A DNA stretch of 51,839 bases, from the NCBI RefSeq assembly GCF_900099895.1, contig NZ_FNDY01000032.1, positions 1-51,839 of the forward strand. The letters run 5' to 3'. Below the pieces are notes generated by a model. That model did not search any database and was not told the origin of the DNA. It saw only the letters and a list, made by a program, of their open reading frames with translations. The DNA is from Paenibacillus naphthalenovorans (GTDB lineage: Bacteria > Bacillota > Bacilli > Paenibacillales > NBRC-103111). Positions 16,197-24,458 of this stretch are shown here, piece by piece. Positions within the stretch are counted from its first letter, which is position 1, and the number at the start of each line of letters is the position of its first letter. A program made the position numbers and the translations under genes.

Positions 16197-16367
16197 TTAT
16201 TGGAGTTTGTCCTTCATTCGTAAGAGTTGGATAGATAGAACGAGGCAATCGATCTGTTGGCTAAGCTCGACGACCTTGGGGTCTACAAAGCTTCCCGTCT
16301 TCTCGACCAGCACATAAAGCTGGCGCTGCATTCGTTCCATGCGGCGTTTCAATTCAGCTTCTTCCAT
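16197..16367 (-). CDS. Spo0E-like aspartyl-phosphate phosphatase
   Basis: A 56-residue protein. The first half is a helix with LKRRMERMQRQLYVLVEKTG, and the second helix carries the family signature VVELSQQIDCLVLSIQ, matching the LSQxLDxLI(x)xY core of Spo0E/YisI/YnzD proteins, with D40 as the key acid. These small two-helix proteins remove phosphate from Spo0A~P and so delay sporulation. The usual size is 50-85 residues. ATG 16367 is preceded only by a weak AGGA. A hairpin terminator follows. The C-terminal tyrosine often seen two turns after SQxLD is not present, so it may be a variant. Confidence 0.7.
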   Translation of the reverse strand: MEEAELKRRMERMQRQLYVLVEKTGSFVDPKVVELSQQIDCLVLSIQLLRMKDKLQ

Positions 16368-16553
16368 GAATGTCCTATCACATCCTATAATTGATAGATA
16401 CTGCTATTCCTTAGAGTATTATAATACGAGGTTAGCGTGAAAATTGTAATTTTTTGTCGAAAACTTTGTTAAATTTTTATGACAAATAACAAAATATGCA
16501 TAAAAAAGTATTATTATGAAATCATAACCTTAAAATGGGAGGTGATGCGGGAC

Positions 16554-16700
16554 ATGGAAAACAAGAAAGCCAATAAGAGAAACAATCCTGATTTCAGAGA
16601 AAATAAATTTACGCAAGAGGGTGCGATCGTAGAGCCGGTCAAAGCGGCCACTCATCCGCCCAGTCTGAATGAGGTCCCAAAGGAAACGAATCCTCAATAG
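16554..16700 (+). CDS. Small hydrophilic protein of unknown function
   Basis: A 48-residue, strongly hydrophilic protein rich in N, K, E and P, without hydrophobic segments. Its composition is like many small sporulation-stage proteins of Paenibacillaceae, but I cannot match it to a named SASP family. A very strong GGGAGGTGATG site precedes ATG 16554; an ATG at 16545 is too near that site. A hairpin with a T5 run follows the stop, which supports a true gene. Confidence 0.55.
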   Translation: MENKKANKRNNPDFRENKFTQEGAIVEPVKAATHPPSLNEVPKETNPQ

Positions 16701-16701
16701 T

Positions 16702-16755
16702 AAAAAGCCGTTCGCCGAATGAATCTAAAGCTGTCCGAACTGCGGGCGGCTTTTT
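16702..16755 (+). terminator. Terminator after the small hydrophilic gene
   Basis: AAAAAGCCG (16702-16710) pairs with CGGCTTTTT (16747-16755), enclosing a second GTTCG/CGAAC stem. Confidence 0.6.
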
Positions 16756-16822
16756 CCCGTTTTTTCAGGATTTATTATATTCCGTGAATGGATTATGATA
16801 AAGGTCAGGGAGGCTGAGAGGA

Positions 16823-17305
16823 ATGAATAATGACTGGCCATGCAAGCTGATCGATTATCATTTTTGGGCGATCGATGCCTGGCTTGCGTATTTAAAACAA
16901 ATGGAAGAGGACGTGCTGTATACGCCGGTTCCCGGTGTATTTCCTACGATTGGAGAAACACTGGCTCATTTGGCGGATGTCGACGGTTTGTGGTTATCCC
17001 GACTTCGGCAGATTCCTTATCCGATGGAAAGGAGCGAACAGCCATCCATCGAAGAGCTGAAGCAGCGGTTTGATCGGCTTCGGGCGGATTACAGCCTATT
17101 TTTGCAGAGAGTAAGTGCCGGGGACAGGATCACTTATTCCAATTCAAAGGGTGAAGTATTCTCCAATTCGATTCTTGAAGTCGTCCAGCATTTATCGAAT
17201 CATGGTACATATCACTTAGGCAATATCGCATCGATGATGCGGCATTGGAGTGTGTCCGGCGCTTCCACGGATTTCATCTATTACTTAAGGCTGGCTGAAG
17301 CTTGA
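16823..17305 (+). CDS. DinB family protein
   Basis: A 160-residue four-helix-bundle protein of the DinB/YfiT superfamily. The three metal-binding histidines fit: YHFWA near residue 12, LAHLADVDGLW near residue 49-52, and HLSNHGTYHLG near residue 130. The bundle opens with the typical Y(H)xWA motif. DinB-fold proteins are often thiol-dependent metalloenzymes, some of them bacillithiol S-transferases (BstA); a bacillithiol-disulfide reductase gene lies about 900 bp downstream. Whether this protein uses bacillithiol is inference. The start follows GGAGGCTGAGAGG. Confidence 0.8.
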   Translation: MNNDWPCKLIDYHFWAIDAWLAYLKQMEEDVLYTPVPGVFPTIGETLAHLADVDGLWLSRLRQIPYPMERSEQPSIEELKQRFDRLRADYSLFLQRVSAGDRITYSNSKGEVFSNSILEVVQHLSNHGTYHLGNIASMMRHWSVSGASTDFIYYLRLAEA

Positions 17306-17383
17306 ATGAAGGCGCGGTGGTTTTCGGGCCGGGGATCATGGTATAGTATTAGAGATTCATGTGAGTAAAGGAGAATCGGACGG

Positions 17384-18115
17384 ATGATCATTGTACGAAG
17401 TTTGAGCAAAACCTTCCCACCCGATCACCGCGTACTGCAGCGTATCAGCTTTCAGGCGGACGAAGGCGATTTGATCGCCCTGCTTGGTGCCAGCGGAAGC
17501 GGCAAAACCACTTTTTTCCGGTGTCTGATGCTGAAGGAAAAATGGGATGAAGGCCAATATATTTATGATGGTAAAGATATTACCGGTTTGAATGCCTGGG
17601 AGAAATTTCAGCTGCGCAAGCAGTGGGTATATCTGGAGGAAAAACCGGGCTTAAATGAAAAAAAATCGGCTGTTAAAAATGTGCTTTCCGCGCTGCTGTT
17701 CAAAAAATCATGGTGGCGCTTTCTCACCAATACGGTATCGGAAGACGATCATATGGAAGCGATGGATTATTTGGATCGCGTGGGACTGCTTGACAAAGCC
17801 CACGAGCCTGTTGAAAAGCTGAGCGGCGGGGAGAAGCAGCGGGTAGCCATTTGTAAAGCGTTGATTAAAGGGGCAAGGGTGATCTTTGCAGATGAGCCGG
17901 TGTCCGGGCTGGACCCCGAGGCGGCAAGCCGCGTACTGGAGGATCTGCGGACGATCTGCCGCAAAAACAAGATTCTCGTCTTCTGCAGCCTTCATCAAGT
18001 TGAGCTCGCAGAGAAGTTTGCCACCAGGATTTGGGGATTGTCGGGGGGAAAGCTGGTTGTCGATATCGCCGGACGCCGTCTGACGCAGCGGGAAAAAGAT
18101 CTTATTTTTAAATAA
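17384..18115 (+). CDS. Orphan ABC transporter ATP-binding protein, PhnC-like
   Basis: A 243-residue ABC ATPase: Walker A GASGSGKTT (about residues 36-44), signature LSGGEKQRVA, Walker B VIFADEP, H-loop SLHQ. The order and the long insertion before the signature (KKSWWRFL, about residue 105) recall PhnC-type phosphonate/phosphite importers. No permease or binding-protein gene lies on either side, and a terminator follows, so its partners must be elsewhere or it has a non-transport role. AAAGGAGAATC precedes ATG 17384. All nucleotide-binding motifs are intact. Confidence 0.8.
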   Translation: MIIVRSLSKTFPPDHRVLQRISFQADEGDLIALLGASGSGKTTFFRCLMLKEKWDEGQYIYDGKDITGLNAWEKFQLRKQWVYLEEKPGLNEKKSAVKNVLSALLFKKSWWRFLTNTVSEDDHMEAMDYLDRVGLLDKAHEPVEKLSGGEKQRVAICKALIKGARVIFADEPVSGLDPEAASRVLEDLRTICRKNKILVFCSLHQVELAEKFATRIWGLSGGKLVVDIAGRRLTQREKDLIFK

Positions 18116-18126
18116 GTGCAAGGAAA

Positions 18127-18162
18127 AAAGGCCGCCTGTCCTTAAAGCCCGGGGCGACCTTT
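18127..18162 (+). terminator. Convergent terminator between ATPase and YpdA genes
   Basis: AAAGG-C-CGCC (18127-18136) pairs with GGCG-A-CCTTT (18153-18162). T-tracts are short; the two genes converge here. Confidence 0.5.
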
Positions 18163-18178
18163 GGAATGATTCCAATGT

Positions 18179-19162
18179 TCAGGTTTGTTTCTTTGAAGCG
18201 ATATGAGCGGCAATGCGTCCGCCGTGCAGACGTCCGGTTTCGATGAACACTTCATTGGCATTGGAGCCGGAAGCCGCTACTCCTGCAATGTACAGGCCAG
18301 GTACCGTCGTCTCCATCGTGTCCGGGTCGTGCTTCGGCACGCCGCCCGCCTCCATGTTTAATTCGGCGCCTGCTTTGGTCAGCAGGCCTCGATCCGGCCG
18401 AAAGCCGGTTAGGGCCAGCACAAAGTCATTGTCCAGCGTTTGCTCCTGCCCGTCCGTTACCACAGTGATCGTCGTCTCCGTAATGTGCGTTACACGTGAA
18501 CGGAACATCATCCGGATTTTGCCTTTGCTTACCATACTTTCGAATAAGGGCAGAACCCAAGGCTTAATGACGGAGGAATACGTTTCCCCGCGGTAAATGA
18601 CCGTCACGCTTGCTCCTGCGCGAAGCAGCTCCATGGCCGCGTCGATCGCGGAGTTGCTTCCGCCGATGACGGCTACCCGGGTACCGGTATAAGGATGGGC
18701 TTCTCTGAAATAATGCGAGACATGGGGCAAATCCTCGCCTGGAATTCCCAGCATATTCGGAGAATCGAAGTACCCGGTGGCCACGACAACATAACGGGTC
18801 TGTACTTTGTCAGATGCGCCGAATTTGTTCTGTACGGTCAGCTCGAAGGTGCCGTCGGCTTGACGGGTGATTCCCGTTACCGTCTCATACGAGCGGATGC
18901 GCAGCTCACTGCGTTGGGCCACGTTCCGGTAATAGTTTAATGCTTCCAACCGGTAGGGTTTGTCATTCGGAGTGGAGAAAGGATACCCTCCGATTTCAAG
19001 CAGCTCCGGCGTACTGAAAAATTGCATATAAGTGGGGTATAAATAAATCGAATGCACAACGCATTCTTTCTCAATAACGAGCGGATTCAGACCGATTCTC
19101 TGCAGCTCAACAGCGGCGGATAAGCCGCAAGGACCCGCCCCGATCACAACGACTTCTTCCAC
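18179..19162 (-). CDS. ypdA: YpdA family bacillithiol disulfide reductase
   Basis: A 327-residue FAD/NAD(P)H-binding oxidoreductase. The FAD-binding GxGxxG is VVVIGAGPCGLSAA (about residues 4-17), the NAD(P)H-binding motif is VAVIGGSNSAIDAA (about 162-175), and VIKPWVLPLFE and LTGFRPD match the YpdA family closely. YpdA reduces oxidised bacillithiol with NADPH, keeping the low-molecular-weight thiol pool reduced. Cys13 (GPCGL) is the family's conserved active cysteine. The frame opens at GTG 19171, but GAGGTG lies just before GTG 19162 at good spacing, so the shorter start is chosen. Its presence implies a bacillithiol-making host. Confidence 0.9.
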   Translation of the reverse strand: MEEVVVIGAGPCGLSAAVELQRIGLNPLVIEKECVVHSIYLYPTYMQFFSTPELLEIGGYPFSTPNDKPYRLEALNYYRNVAQRSELRIRSYETVTGITRQADGTFELTVQNKFGASDKVQTRYVVVATGYFDSPNMLGIPGEDLPHVSHYFREAHPYTGTRVAVIGGSNSAIDAAMELLRAGASVTVIYRGETYSSVIKPWVLPLFESMVSKGKIRMMFRSRVTHITETTITVVTDGQEQTLDNDFVLALTGFRPDRGLLTKAGAELNMEAGGVPKHDPDTMETTVPGLYIAGVAASGSNANEVFIETGRLHGGRIAAHIASKKQT

Positions 19163-19426
19163 AACAAACACCTCGCCTACCTGTAATTAAGGGTATGTAC
19201 AGCAGTTCCCTTATCATAGTAACCGATTTGACCAGCGGTTTCCAGTTTGCATTGACCAAGCGGTGTTCCCGGGCCGGGCAACCTCATCTTTGATCCTTTT
19301 TGCGCTTATTTAGAGCACCCAACCGCTCTTATAGGCGGCGTTGCGTCCGATCCGGTTCAACCCGTGATTTGCGATTTCGGGGGCATGTCGCATTTTGTTC
19401 ATATTTTTGGATTTATGAGGTAAAAA

Positions 19427-19455
19427 TGCAACTTTGTAGATGTATGCTGCGTATT
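19427..19455 (+). promoter_or_regulatory. ECF-sigma-like promoter upstream of the flotillin operon
   Basis: TGCAAC (19427-19432) with a following TTT run and CGTATT (19450-19455) are 17 bp apart, 41 bp before the start of yuaF. The layout is that of sigma-W type promoters (AAC motif, then CGTA), the sigma factor known to drive yuaF-floT in Bacillus subtilis. The rest of the 324-bp gap 19172-19495 shows no gene. Confidence 0.5.
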
Positions 19456-19495
19456 ACTGATTGTGCACATTTGTTTGAAGTTTGGAGGGAGCATC

Positions 19496-20032
19496 ATGTT
19501 GGAGCTGTATTGGGGACTGCTTATTACCGGTGTATTATTTGCGCTAGTGACGGTTGTGTTCGGCGACCTGCTGAGCAGCGCGATAGACGGGATGTTCGAT
19601 TGGATGTCCGGCGACGTGCTGCATTACTTGCAACCGATGGTGCTGTTTAGCGGTTTGACGGTACTCGGTGGCTCGGGCATTTTGCTTACGAAGTATTCCC
19701 CTTTGGCAGCTGCTGCAGTGTTGTTCCTATCTCTGCTGGCCGCCGTTCTGTCTGGGACATTGATCTTTTTCTTATACGTCAAGCCAATGCAAAACACCGA
19801 GAATTCGTTGGCTTTCTCCATGCAGGATTTGGTCGGAAGGATCGGGGAGGTGTCGGTGCCGATTCCGGCCCAAGGCTGCGGGGAGGTTGTGATGCAGATG
19901 GGCGGAGGCGTTACGAATCAGATTGCGGAAAGCTTTGACGGTAACTCGATTGAGGCGGGTGCCAGAGTAGTGACGGTGGAAGTGAAAGACGGCACGCTGT
20001 TTGTGACCCGTCTGGACGAACCCAAGTTGTAA
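19496..20032 (+). CDS. yuaF: YuaF/NfeD-like membrane protein
   Basis: A 178-residue protein with three membrane segments in the first 105 residues (about 5-27, 48-70 and 75-98) and a soluble C-terminal OB-fold-like domain. That domain starts at MQDLVGRIGEVSVPIPAQGCG and ends in VVTVEVKDGTLFVTRLDEP, the layout of NfeD/YuaF proteins. These partner flotillins in functional membrane microdomains. The next gene is a flotillin, 13 bp away, so they form an operon. The ATG after TTTGGAGGG is the start; a longer open frame from 19463 lacks a ribosome site. Confidence 0.85.
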   Translation: MLELYWGLLITGVLFALVTVVFGDLLSSAIDGMFDWMSGDVLHYLQPMVLFSGLTVLGGSGILLTKYSPLAAAAVLFLSLLAAVLSGTLIFFLYVKPMQNTENSLAFSMQDLVGRIGEVSVPIPAQGCGEVVMQMGGGVTNQIAESFDGNSIEAGARVVTVEVKDGTLFVTRLDEPKL

Positions 20033-20045
20033 AGGAGAGAAGGGA

Positions 20046-21563
20046 ATGGTATTAACTGAACTTCTGACAATTCCAATCATTGTTGTCGGTGTGATCGTCG
20101 TACTGGGGCTTGCGTTCTGGGCCCGGTACAAAACGGTAAGTCCGGATGAGGCGATGATCGTCACCGGATCGTTCCTCGGCAGCAAAAATGTATTGACGGA
20201 CGATTCCGGACGCAAAATTAAAATTGTTCGCGGCGGCGGGTCTTTCATCCTTCCGGTATTTCAGCAAGCCGAATTTGTTTCGCTCTTATCACACAAATTG
20301 GACGTCTCCACCCCGGAGGTTTACACGGAGCAGGGCGTTCCAGTCATGGCCGACGGCGTTGCCATTATCAAAATCGGCGGATCCGTCGAAGATGTGGCAA
20401 CAGCGGCGGAGCAGTTCTTGGGCAAGCCGACGGAAGCGTTGAAGGTGGAAGCGCAGGAAGTGCTGGAAGGGCACCTGCGGGCCATTCTGGGCTCGATGAC
20501 GGTTGAAGAAGTGTACCGCAACCGCGACAAATTCGCGCAGGAGGTTCAAAGCGTAGCAGCCAAGGATTTGAAAAAAATGGGCCTCCAGATCGTTTCCTTT
20601 ACCATTAAGGATTTACGGGATAAGCACGGTTATCTCGATGCGCTCGGGAAGCCCAGAATCGCCGCGGTCAAACGCGATGCGGAAATTGCCGAAGCGGAAG
20701 CCCTGCGGGATGCCAGGATTCAAAAGGCGCGTGCCGAGGAAGAAGGGCAGAAAGCGGAGCTGCTGCGAGATACGAACATTGCCGAAGCTTCAAAGGAAAA
20801 AGAGCTGAAGGTGGCTTCATTTAAAAAGGAGCAGGATACGGCACGCGCGGAAGCGGATCAAGCCTACCATATCCAGGAAGCCCGCGCCAGACAAAGCGTT
20901 GTCGAGGAGCAGATGCGAGTCGAGCTTGTTCGTAAAGAACGCGAAATTGATCTTGAAGGCAAAGAAATTTTGCGCCGCGAGAAGCAATATGATGCGGAAG
21001 TGAAGAAAAAAGCGGATGCCGATCGTTATGCAGTGATTCAGGCTGCGGAAGCTGAAAAGGCCAAGCAAATGGCGGAAGCGGATGCGAGACAATACCGCAT
21101 CGAAGCCGAAGCGCGGGCGATGGCTGAGCAGAAGCGGCTCGAAGGTTTGGCTGTGGCGGATGCCGAACGGGCCAAAGGTACGGCTGAGGCGGAAGTCATC
21201 CGGCTCCGCGGTTTGGCCGAGGCGGAAGCGAAGGAGAAGCTTGCTCAGGCATTTGAGAAATTCGGTGAAGCCGCCGTACTCGATATCATCGTGAAGATGC
21301 TGCCGGAGCTTGCCGGAAAAGTGGCGGAGCCGTTGAAGTCCATCGACAAGCTCACCGTCGTCGATACAGGCAATGGCGAAGGTGCGGCGCGCGTCAGCAA
21401 CTACGTCACGCAGCTGATGGCCACCGCTCCGGAGATGCTGAAGAACGTAAGCGGTATTGATTTGGAGAATTTGGTCAAACACTTAACGAAGCGTACGGAA
21501 TCTAACGTTCCTGCCATCCAAGACGTTCCAGCCTCCGTACCGGATTCGAAACCACAACCATAG
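20046..21563 (+). CDS. floT: Flotillin
   Basis: A 505-residue flotillin. A short N-terminal hydrophobic hairpin (about residues 8-26) anchors it in the inner leaflet. It is followed by an SPFH domain with FILPVFQQAEFVSLLSHKL and a long EA-rich coiled coil (about 195-400, many AEAEA repeats) that drives oligomerisation. The C-terminal GLAEAEAKEKLAQAFEKFG block is a flotillin hallmark. FloT scaffolds membrane microdomains and affects signalling kinases, secretion and membrane fluidity. It is translated from an AAGGAGAGAAGGG site in an operon with yuaF. Two hairpins follow. Confidence 0.93.
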   Translation: MVLTELLTIPIIVVGVIVVLGLAFWARYKTVSPDEAMIVTGSFLGSKNVLTDDSGRKIKIVRGGGSFILPVFQQAEFVSLLSHKLDVSTPEVYTEQGVPVMADGVAIIKIGGSVEDVATAAEQFLGKPTEALKVEAQEVLEGHLRAILGSMTVEEVYRNRDKFAQEVQSVAAKDLKKMGLQIVSFTIKDLRDKHGYLDALGKPRIAAVKRDAEIAEAEALRDARIQKARAEEEGQKAELLRDTNIAEASKEKELKVASFKKEQDTARAEADQAYHIQEARARQSVVEEQMRVELVRKEREIDLEGKEILRREKQYDAEVKKKADADRYAVIQAAEAEKAKQMAEADARQYRIEAEARAMAEQKRLEGLAVADAERAKGTAEAEVIRLRGLAEAEAKEKLAQAFEKFGEAAVLDIIVKMLPELAGKVAEPLKSIDKLTVVDTGNGEGAARVSNYVTQLMATAPEMLKNVSGIDLENLVKHLTKRTESNVPAIQDVPASVPDSKPQP

Positions 21564-21625
21564 CCGGATTTACGCGCATTACTTTTTACTATATATTAAC
21601 AGTATCATATCAAGATGAAACGCTT

Positions 21626-21655
21626 AAAGGCAGCTATTACAGCTGCCTTCCTTTC
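21626..21655 (+). terminator. Terminator after floT
   Basis: AAGGCAGCT (21627-21635) pairs perfectly with AGCTGCCTT (21641-21649), 5-nt loop, followed by CCTTTC. Confidence 0.7.
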
Positions 21656-21671
21656 ATAACATATACGAATG

Positions 21672-21708
21672 CAGCTTCGCCGAAACGGTTTCGGGCGGAA
21701 GCTTTTTT
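21672..21708 (+). terminator. Second hairpin with T-run before the MATE gene
   Basis: An imperfect stem between 21673-21685 and 21689-21702 (AGCTTC...GGAAGC ends) is followed by six T, 20 bp before the MATE start. It can be a second terminator for floT or a leader attenuator for the MATE gene. Confidence 0.55.
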
Positions 21709-21728
21709 ATCTTTGGAGGGGGTAGAGC

Positions 21729-23120
21729 ATGTCTAAGGCGATGCCCGTAGAAGCCAATTTGACGGAAGGTCCGATCGGCAAAAGCCTGCTGTTGTTCGCG
21801 ATGCCGGTGCTGATGGGAAACGTGCTTCAATCATTGAACGGAACGATCAATGCCATTTGGGTTGGCAAATTTTTGGGCGAAAGCGCCTTTGCCGCTGCAT
21901 CTAACGCCAACAACATCATGTTTTTCCTCTTGAGCTTAGTCTTTGGCGTCGGAATGGCCTCAACCATTCTCATCGGACAGAGCGTAGGGGCCCGTGATGA
22001 GGTGCAGGCCAAACGCGTGGTCGGTACCAGCGCCTTGTTTTTTTTGTCTATGGCTCTGCTGATCACCATGGCAGGAGTAGGACTTAGCGCCTCGATTTTG
22101 GAGTGGATGCAAACTCCCGTTGATGCGATGACCTATGCCTTGGGTTACCTGCGTATCATTTTTATCGGTATCCCGTTCATGTTTTTCTTTAATTTCATCA
22201 TGATGATATTACGCGGGGCGGGGGATGCGAAAACGCCATTCTATTTTTTACTTCTTGCCGTATTCCTGGATATCGTGCTCAATCCGCTTTTTATTTTCGG
22301 GTTAGGTCCCATACCCCGTATGGAGACAGCAGGCGCAGCGACCGCCACGGTCATTGCTCAATTCGTCAGCTTGTGCGGATTGCTCATTTATCTGTACCGC
22401 AAAAAGCATTTTCTGCGGTTGACCGGGGCCGATCGGCATTACTTGCGGTTCGACAGCCAAATCCTTGGATCGCTGGTGAAGAAGGGAGTTCCCATGGGTC
22501 TTCAGTTGATGTTCGTTTCCACCAGCGCCATTGCCATTGTCAATCTGGTCAACAGCTTCGGTTCTGTGGCTACGGCGGCGTTTGGCGCCGCCATGCAGCT
22601 GTCTACCTATATCCAAATGCCCGCTATGGCTATCGGTAGTGCGGTATCCACTTTCGCCGCGCAAAATATCGGTGCCGGCAAGTGGGATCGGGTGCACAAG
22701 ACGACGTTATTGGGGATACTGCTTAATTTTATGATGACGGGGATGCTGGTGGCGCTCATTTATGTATTCAACCGGCAAGCGCTGCAGCTGTTCCTTCAGG
22801 ACGAGGCTGCGATAGCTATAGGGATGAATATTAATCATATCACACTGTGGGCTTTTATTCTGTTCGGGATTACCTTCGTCCTTTCAGGTGTCGTCCGTTC
22901 AACAGGGGCGGTGATGATTCCGTTGATTACGACATTCCTGGCGCTGTGGTGTATCCGCGTCCCGCTGGCCTATTATCTTGGCCGACAGTACGGATTGGAT
23001 GCGCTGTGGTGGAGCTTTCCGATCGGATTTTTCGCAGGGATTCTGCTGTCAGCAGGCTACTATATTTGGGGAAACTGGAAGAGCGCCAGCATGCTGGATA
23101 AGAAGAAGGCCATAGAATAA
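21729..23120 (+). CDS. MATE family efflux transporter
   Basis: A 463-residue membrane protein with about twelve membrane segments in two MatE halves. The first half opens with EGPIGKSLLLFAMPVLMGN, a typical MATE start, and contains GVGMASTILIGQSVGA. The second half has KKGVPMGLQLMFVSTSAIA and the ALxGVVRSTGA motif. Such transporters export cationic drugs or metabolites in exchange for Na+ or H+. No regulator is adjacent. GGAGGGGGT precedes ATG 21729. Substrate is not inferable. Confidence 0.88.
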   Translation: MSKAMPVEANLTEGPIGKSLLLFAMPVLMGNVLQSLNGTINAIWVGKFLGESAFAAASNANNIMFFLLSLVFGVGMASTILIGQSVGARDEVQAKRVVGTSALFFLSMALLITMAGVGLSASILEWMQTPVDAMTYALGYLRIIFIGIPFMFFFNFIMMILRGAGDAKTPFYFLLLAVFLDIVLNPLFIFGLGPIPRMETAGAATATVIAQFVSLCGLLIYLYRKKHFLRLTGADRHYLRFDSQILGSLVKKGVPMGLQLMFVSTSAIAIVNLVNSFGSVATAAFGAAMQLSTYIQMPAMAIGSAVSTFAAQNIGAGKWDRVHKTTLLGILLNFMMTGMLVALIYVFNRQALQLFLQDEAAIAIGMNINHITLWAFILFGITFVLSGVVRSTGAVMIPLITTFLALWCIRVPLAYYLGRQYGLDALWWSFPIGFFAGILLSAGYYIWGNWKSASMLDKKKAIE

Positions 23121-23125
23121 TAAGC

Positions 23126-23158
23126 ATCCTCTTGCGTATAACGCAGGAGGATTTTTTA
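23126..23158 (+). terminator. Terminator after the MATE gene
   Basis: ATCCTC-T-TGCGT (23126-23137) pairs with ACGCA-G-GAGGAT (23141-23152), followed by six T. Confidence 0.85.
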
Positions 23159-23225
23159 TCGTGAACATAATGAACGAAATGGTCTAAATGGGGTTTATTC
23201 AACTTATGATCATAAGCTATACGAA

Positions 23226-23274
23226 TGAAAACGCTTGATGCTACAATGACAAAGCAATATGGAAAGCGCTATCA
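23226..23274 (+). promoter_or_regulatory. Catabolite-response-like elements upstream of the first tct operon
   Basis: TGAAAACGCTTGAT (23226-23239) and GGAAAGCGCTATCA (23261-23274) resemble the CcpA cre consensus TGWAANCGNTNWCA. The second differs from the palindromic form at two positions only. They lie 34-82 bp before the tctC start. Confidence 0.55.
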
Positions 23275-23307
23275 TATCGAAAAAGAATATCAGGGAGGTC
23301 CTCAAAA

Positions 23308-24360
23308 ATGATGTTAAAAACACTGTCTCGTCTTTCCTGGAAAATGGTACTGGCTGGCGTAATGGCCGTTAGCTTGACTGCATGCGGAAGCGGCTCGGGC
23401 ACGCCGCAAGCAAGTGAAGGCAGTTCCAAAACCCCCGCGGCATCGAAATATCCGGAAAAGCCGATCATCGTGGTGGCTCCTTCCGGCGCAGGCGGCGGTT
23501 GGGACAAGACGGCGAGATCCATAGTCAAAGTGCTTGGCGAAAACAAAATGATCGGCCAATCGATGACGGTGGAGAACAAACCGGGAGGCGGCGGAACGGT
23601 ATTCATGGCGGAATATGCCACCAAAGATGTAAAAAACAATTACAAGCTGTTCGTCAGCTCTCCTCCGATCCTGATCAACAACTTGAAGAAGGAAGGCAAC
23701 AGCGCATTCGGCTATAAAGATACTACACCGCTTGCTCAATTGACGAAGGACTACGGAGCTATTGTGGTGTCGGCCGACTCCAAATTTCAGGATATGAAAT
23801 CTGTTATAGATGCGTTAAAGGCCGATCCGGCGAAGGTGACGATTGCCGGCGGTTCCGCACCGGGATCCATGGATCATTTGGTTGCCGTACTGCCCGCATT
23901 TAAATCCGGTATCGATCCGAAACAAGTGAAATATGTGTCTTATGATGGAGGCGGAGAAGCCATGACGGCGCTGCTGGGTAAAAACGCCGACGTCATCGCT
24001 ACCGATGCTTCCAGTGTAGGCGAATATCTGAAGGCCGGGAAAATCCGGGTGTTGGCCATTGCTTCTCCCGAACGCCTGGGCGGTCTTCTGAAAGATGTTC
24101 CGACGCTTAAAGAACAGGGAATCGATGCGGAGTTCAATATCTGGCGCGGTATTTTCGGACCGAAAGAGATGAGCCCGGATGCCCTTGCGTACTGGGACGC
24201 AAAGCTGAAAGAACTGAACGATTCGGAAGCCTGGAATAAAGAGCTTCAAGCGAATACCTGGGAAAAAGACTACAAAAACTCCAGCGATTTTAAGGCCTTC
24301 CTGGATCAGCAGGAGTCGCTTATTAAAGAGATGCTGACCGCATTGGATATGGCGAAATAA
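23308..24360 (+). CDS. tctC: Tripartite tricarboxylate transporter, binding protein TctC (first system)
   Basis: A 350-residue lipoprotein binding protein. The signal sequence ends in the lipobox LTAC, so Cys27 is lipidated. The mature protein begins after a Ser/Gly/Pro linker and has YPEKPIIVVAPSGAGGGWDKTARSI, the family's carboxylate-binding loop, and a later SAPGSMDHL. TctC/BctC-type proteins bind citrate, tricarballylate or related carboxylates outside the cell and pass them to the TctA-TctB membrane complex. GGGAGGTCC precedes ATG 23308. tctB and tctA follow, then a two-component system of the type that senses these compounds. Ligand unknown. Confidence 0.9.
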   Translation: MMLKTLSRLSWKMVLAGVMAVSLTACGSGSGTPQASEGSSKTPAASKYPEKPIIVVAPSGAGGGWDKTARSIVKVLGENKMIGQSMTVENKPGGGGTVFMAEYATKDVKNNYKLFVSSPPILINNLKKEGNSAFGYKDTTPLAQLTKDYGAIVVSADSKFQDMKSVIDALKADPAKVTIAGGSAPGSMDHLVAVLPAFKSGIDPKQVKYVSYDGGGEAMTALLGKNADVIATDASSVGEYLKAGKIRVLAIASPERLGGLLKDVPTLKEQGIDAEFNIWRGIFGPKEMSPDALAYWDAKLKELNDSEAWNKELQANTWEKDYKNSSDFKAFLDQQESLIKEMLTALDMAK

Positions 24361-24376
24361 ATAAGAAAAGAAATTC

Positions 24377-24430
24377 ATCGATAAGAAGAATGAGACAGCC
24401 TGGATCAACGGCTGCTCTCTTCTTCGATCT
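24377..24430 (+). repeat. Intercistronic hairpin between tctC and tctB (first system)
   Basis: ATCGA...AGAAGA...GAG...AGCC on the 5' side pairs with GGCT...CTC...TCTTCGAT on the 3' side, an imperfect stem of about 20 pairs with a 9-nt loop, followed by CTTTT. It should attenuate or stabilise so that tctC exceeds tctBA. Confidence 0.6.
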
Positions 24431-24458
24431 TTTGGATGGTGCGGGGAGGAAAACACCT

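Noticed and set aside
20817..21482. A long minus-strand frame opposite the flotillin coiled coil
   Set aside because: It results from the repetitive Ala/Glu codons of the coiled coil; rich in L/F/R and without a ribosome site.
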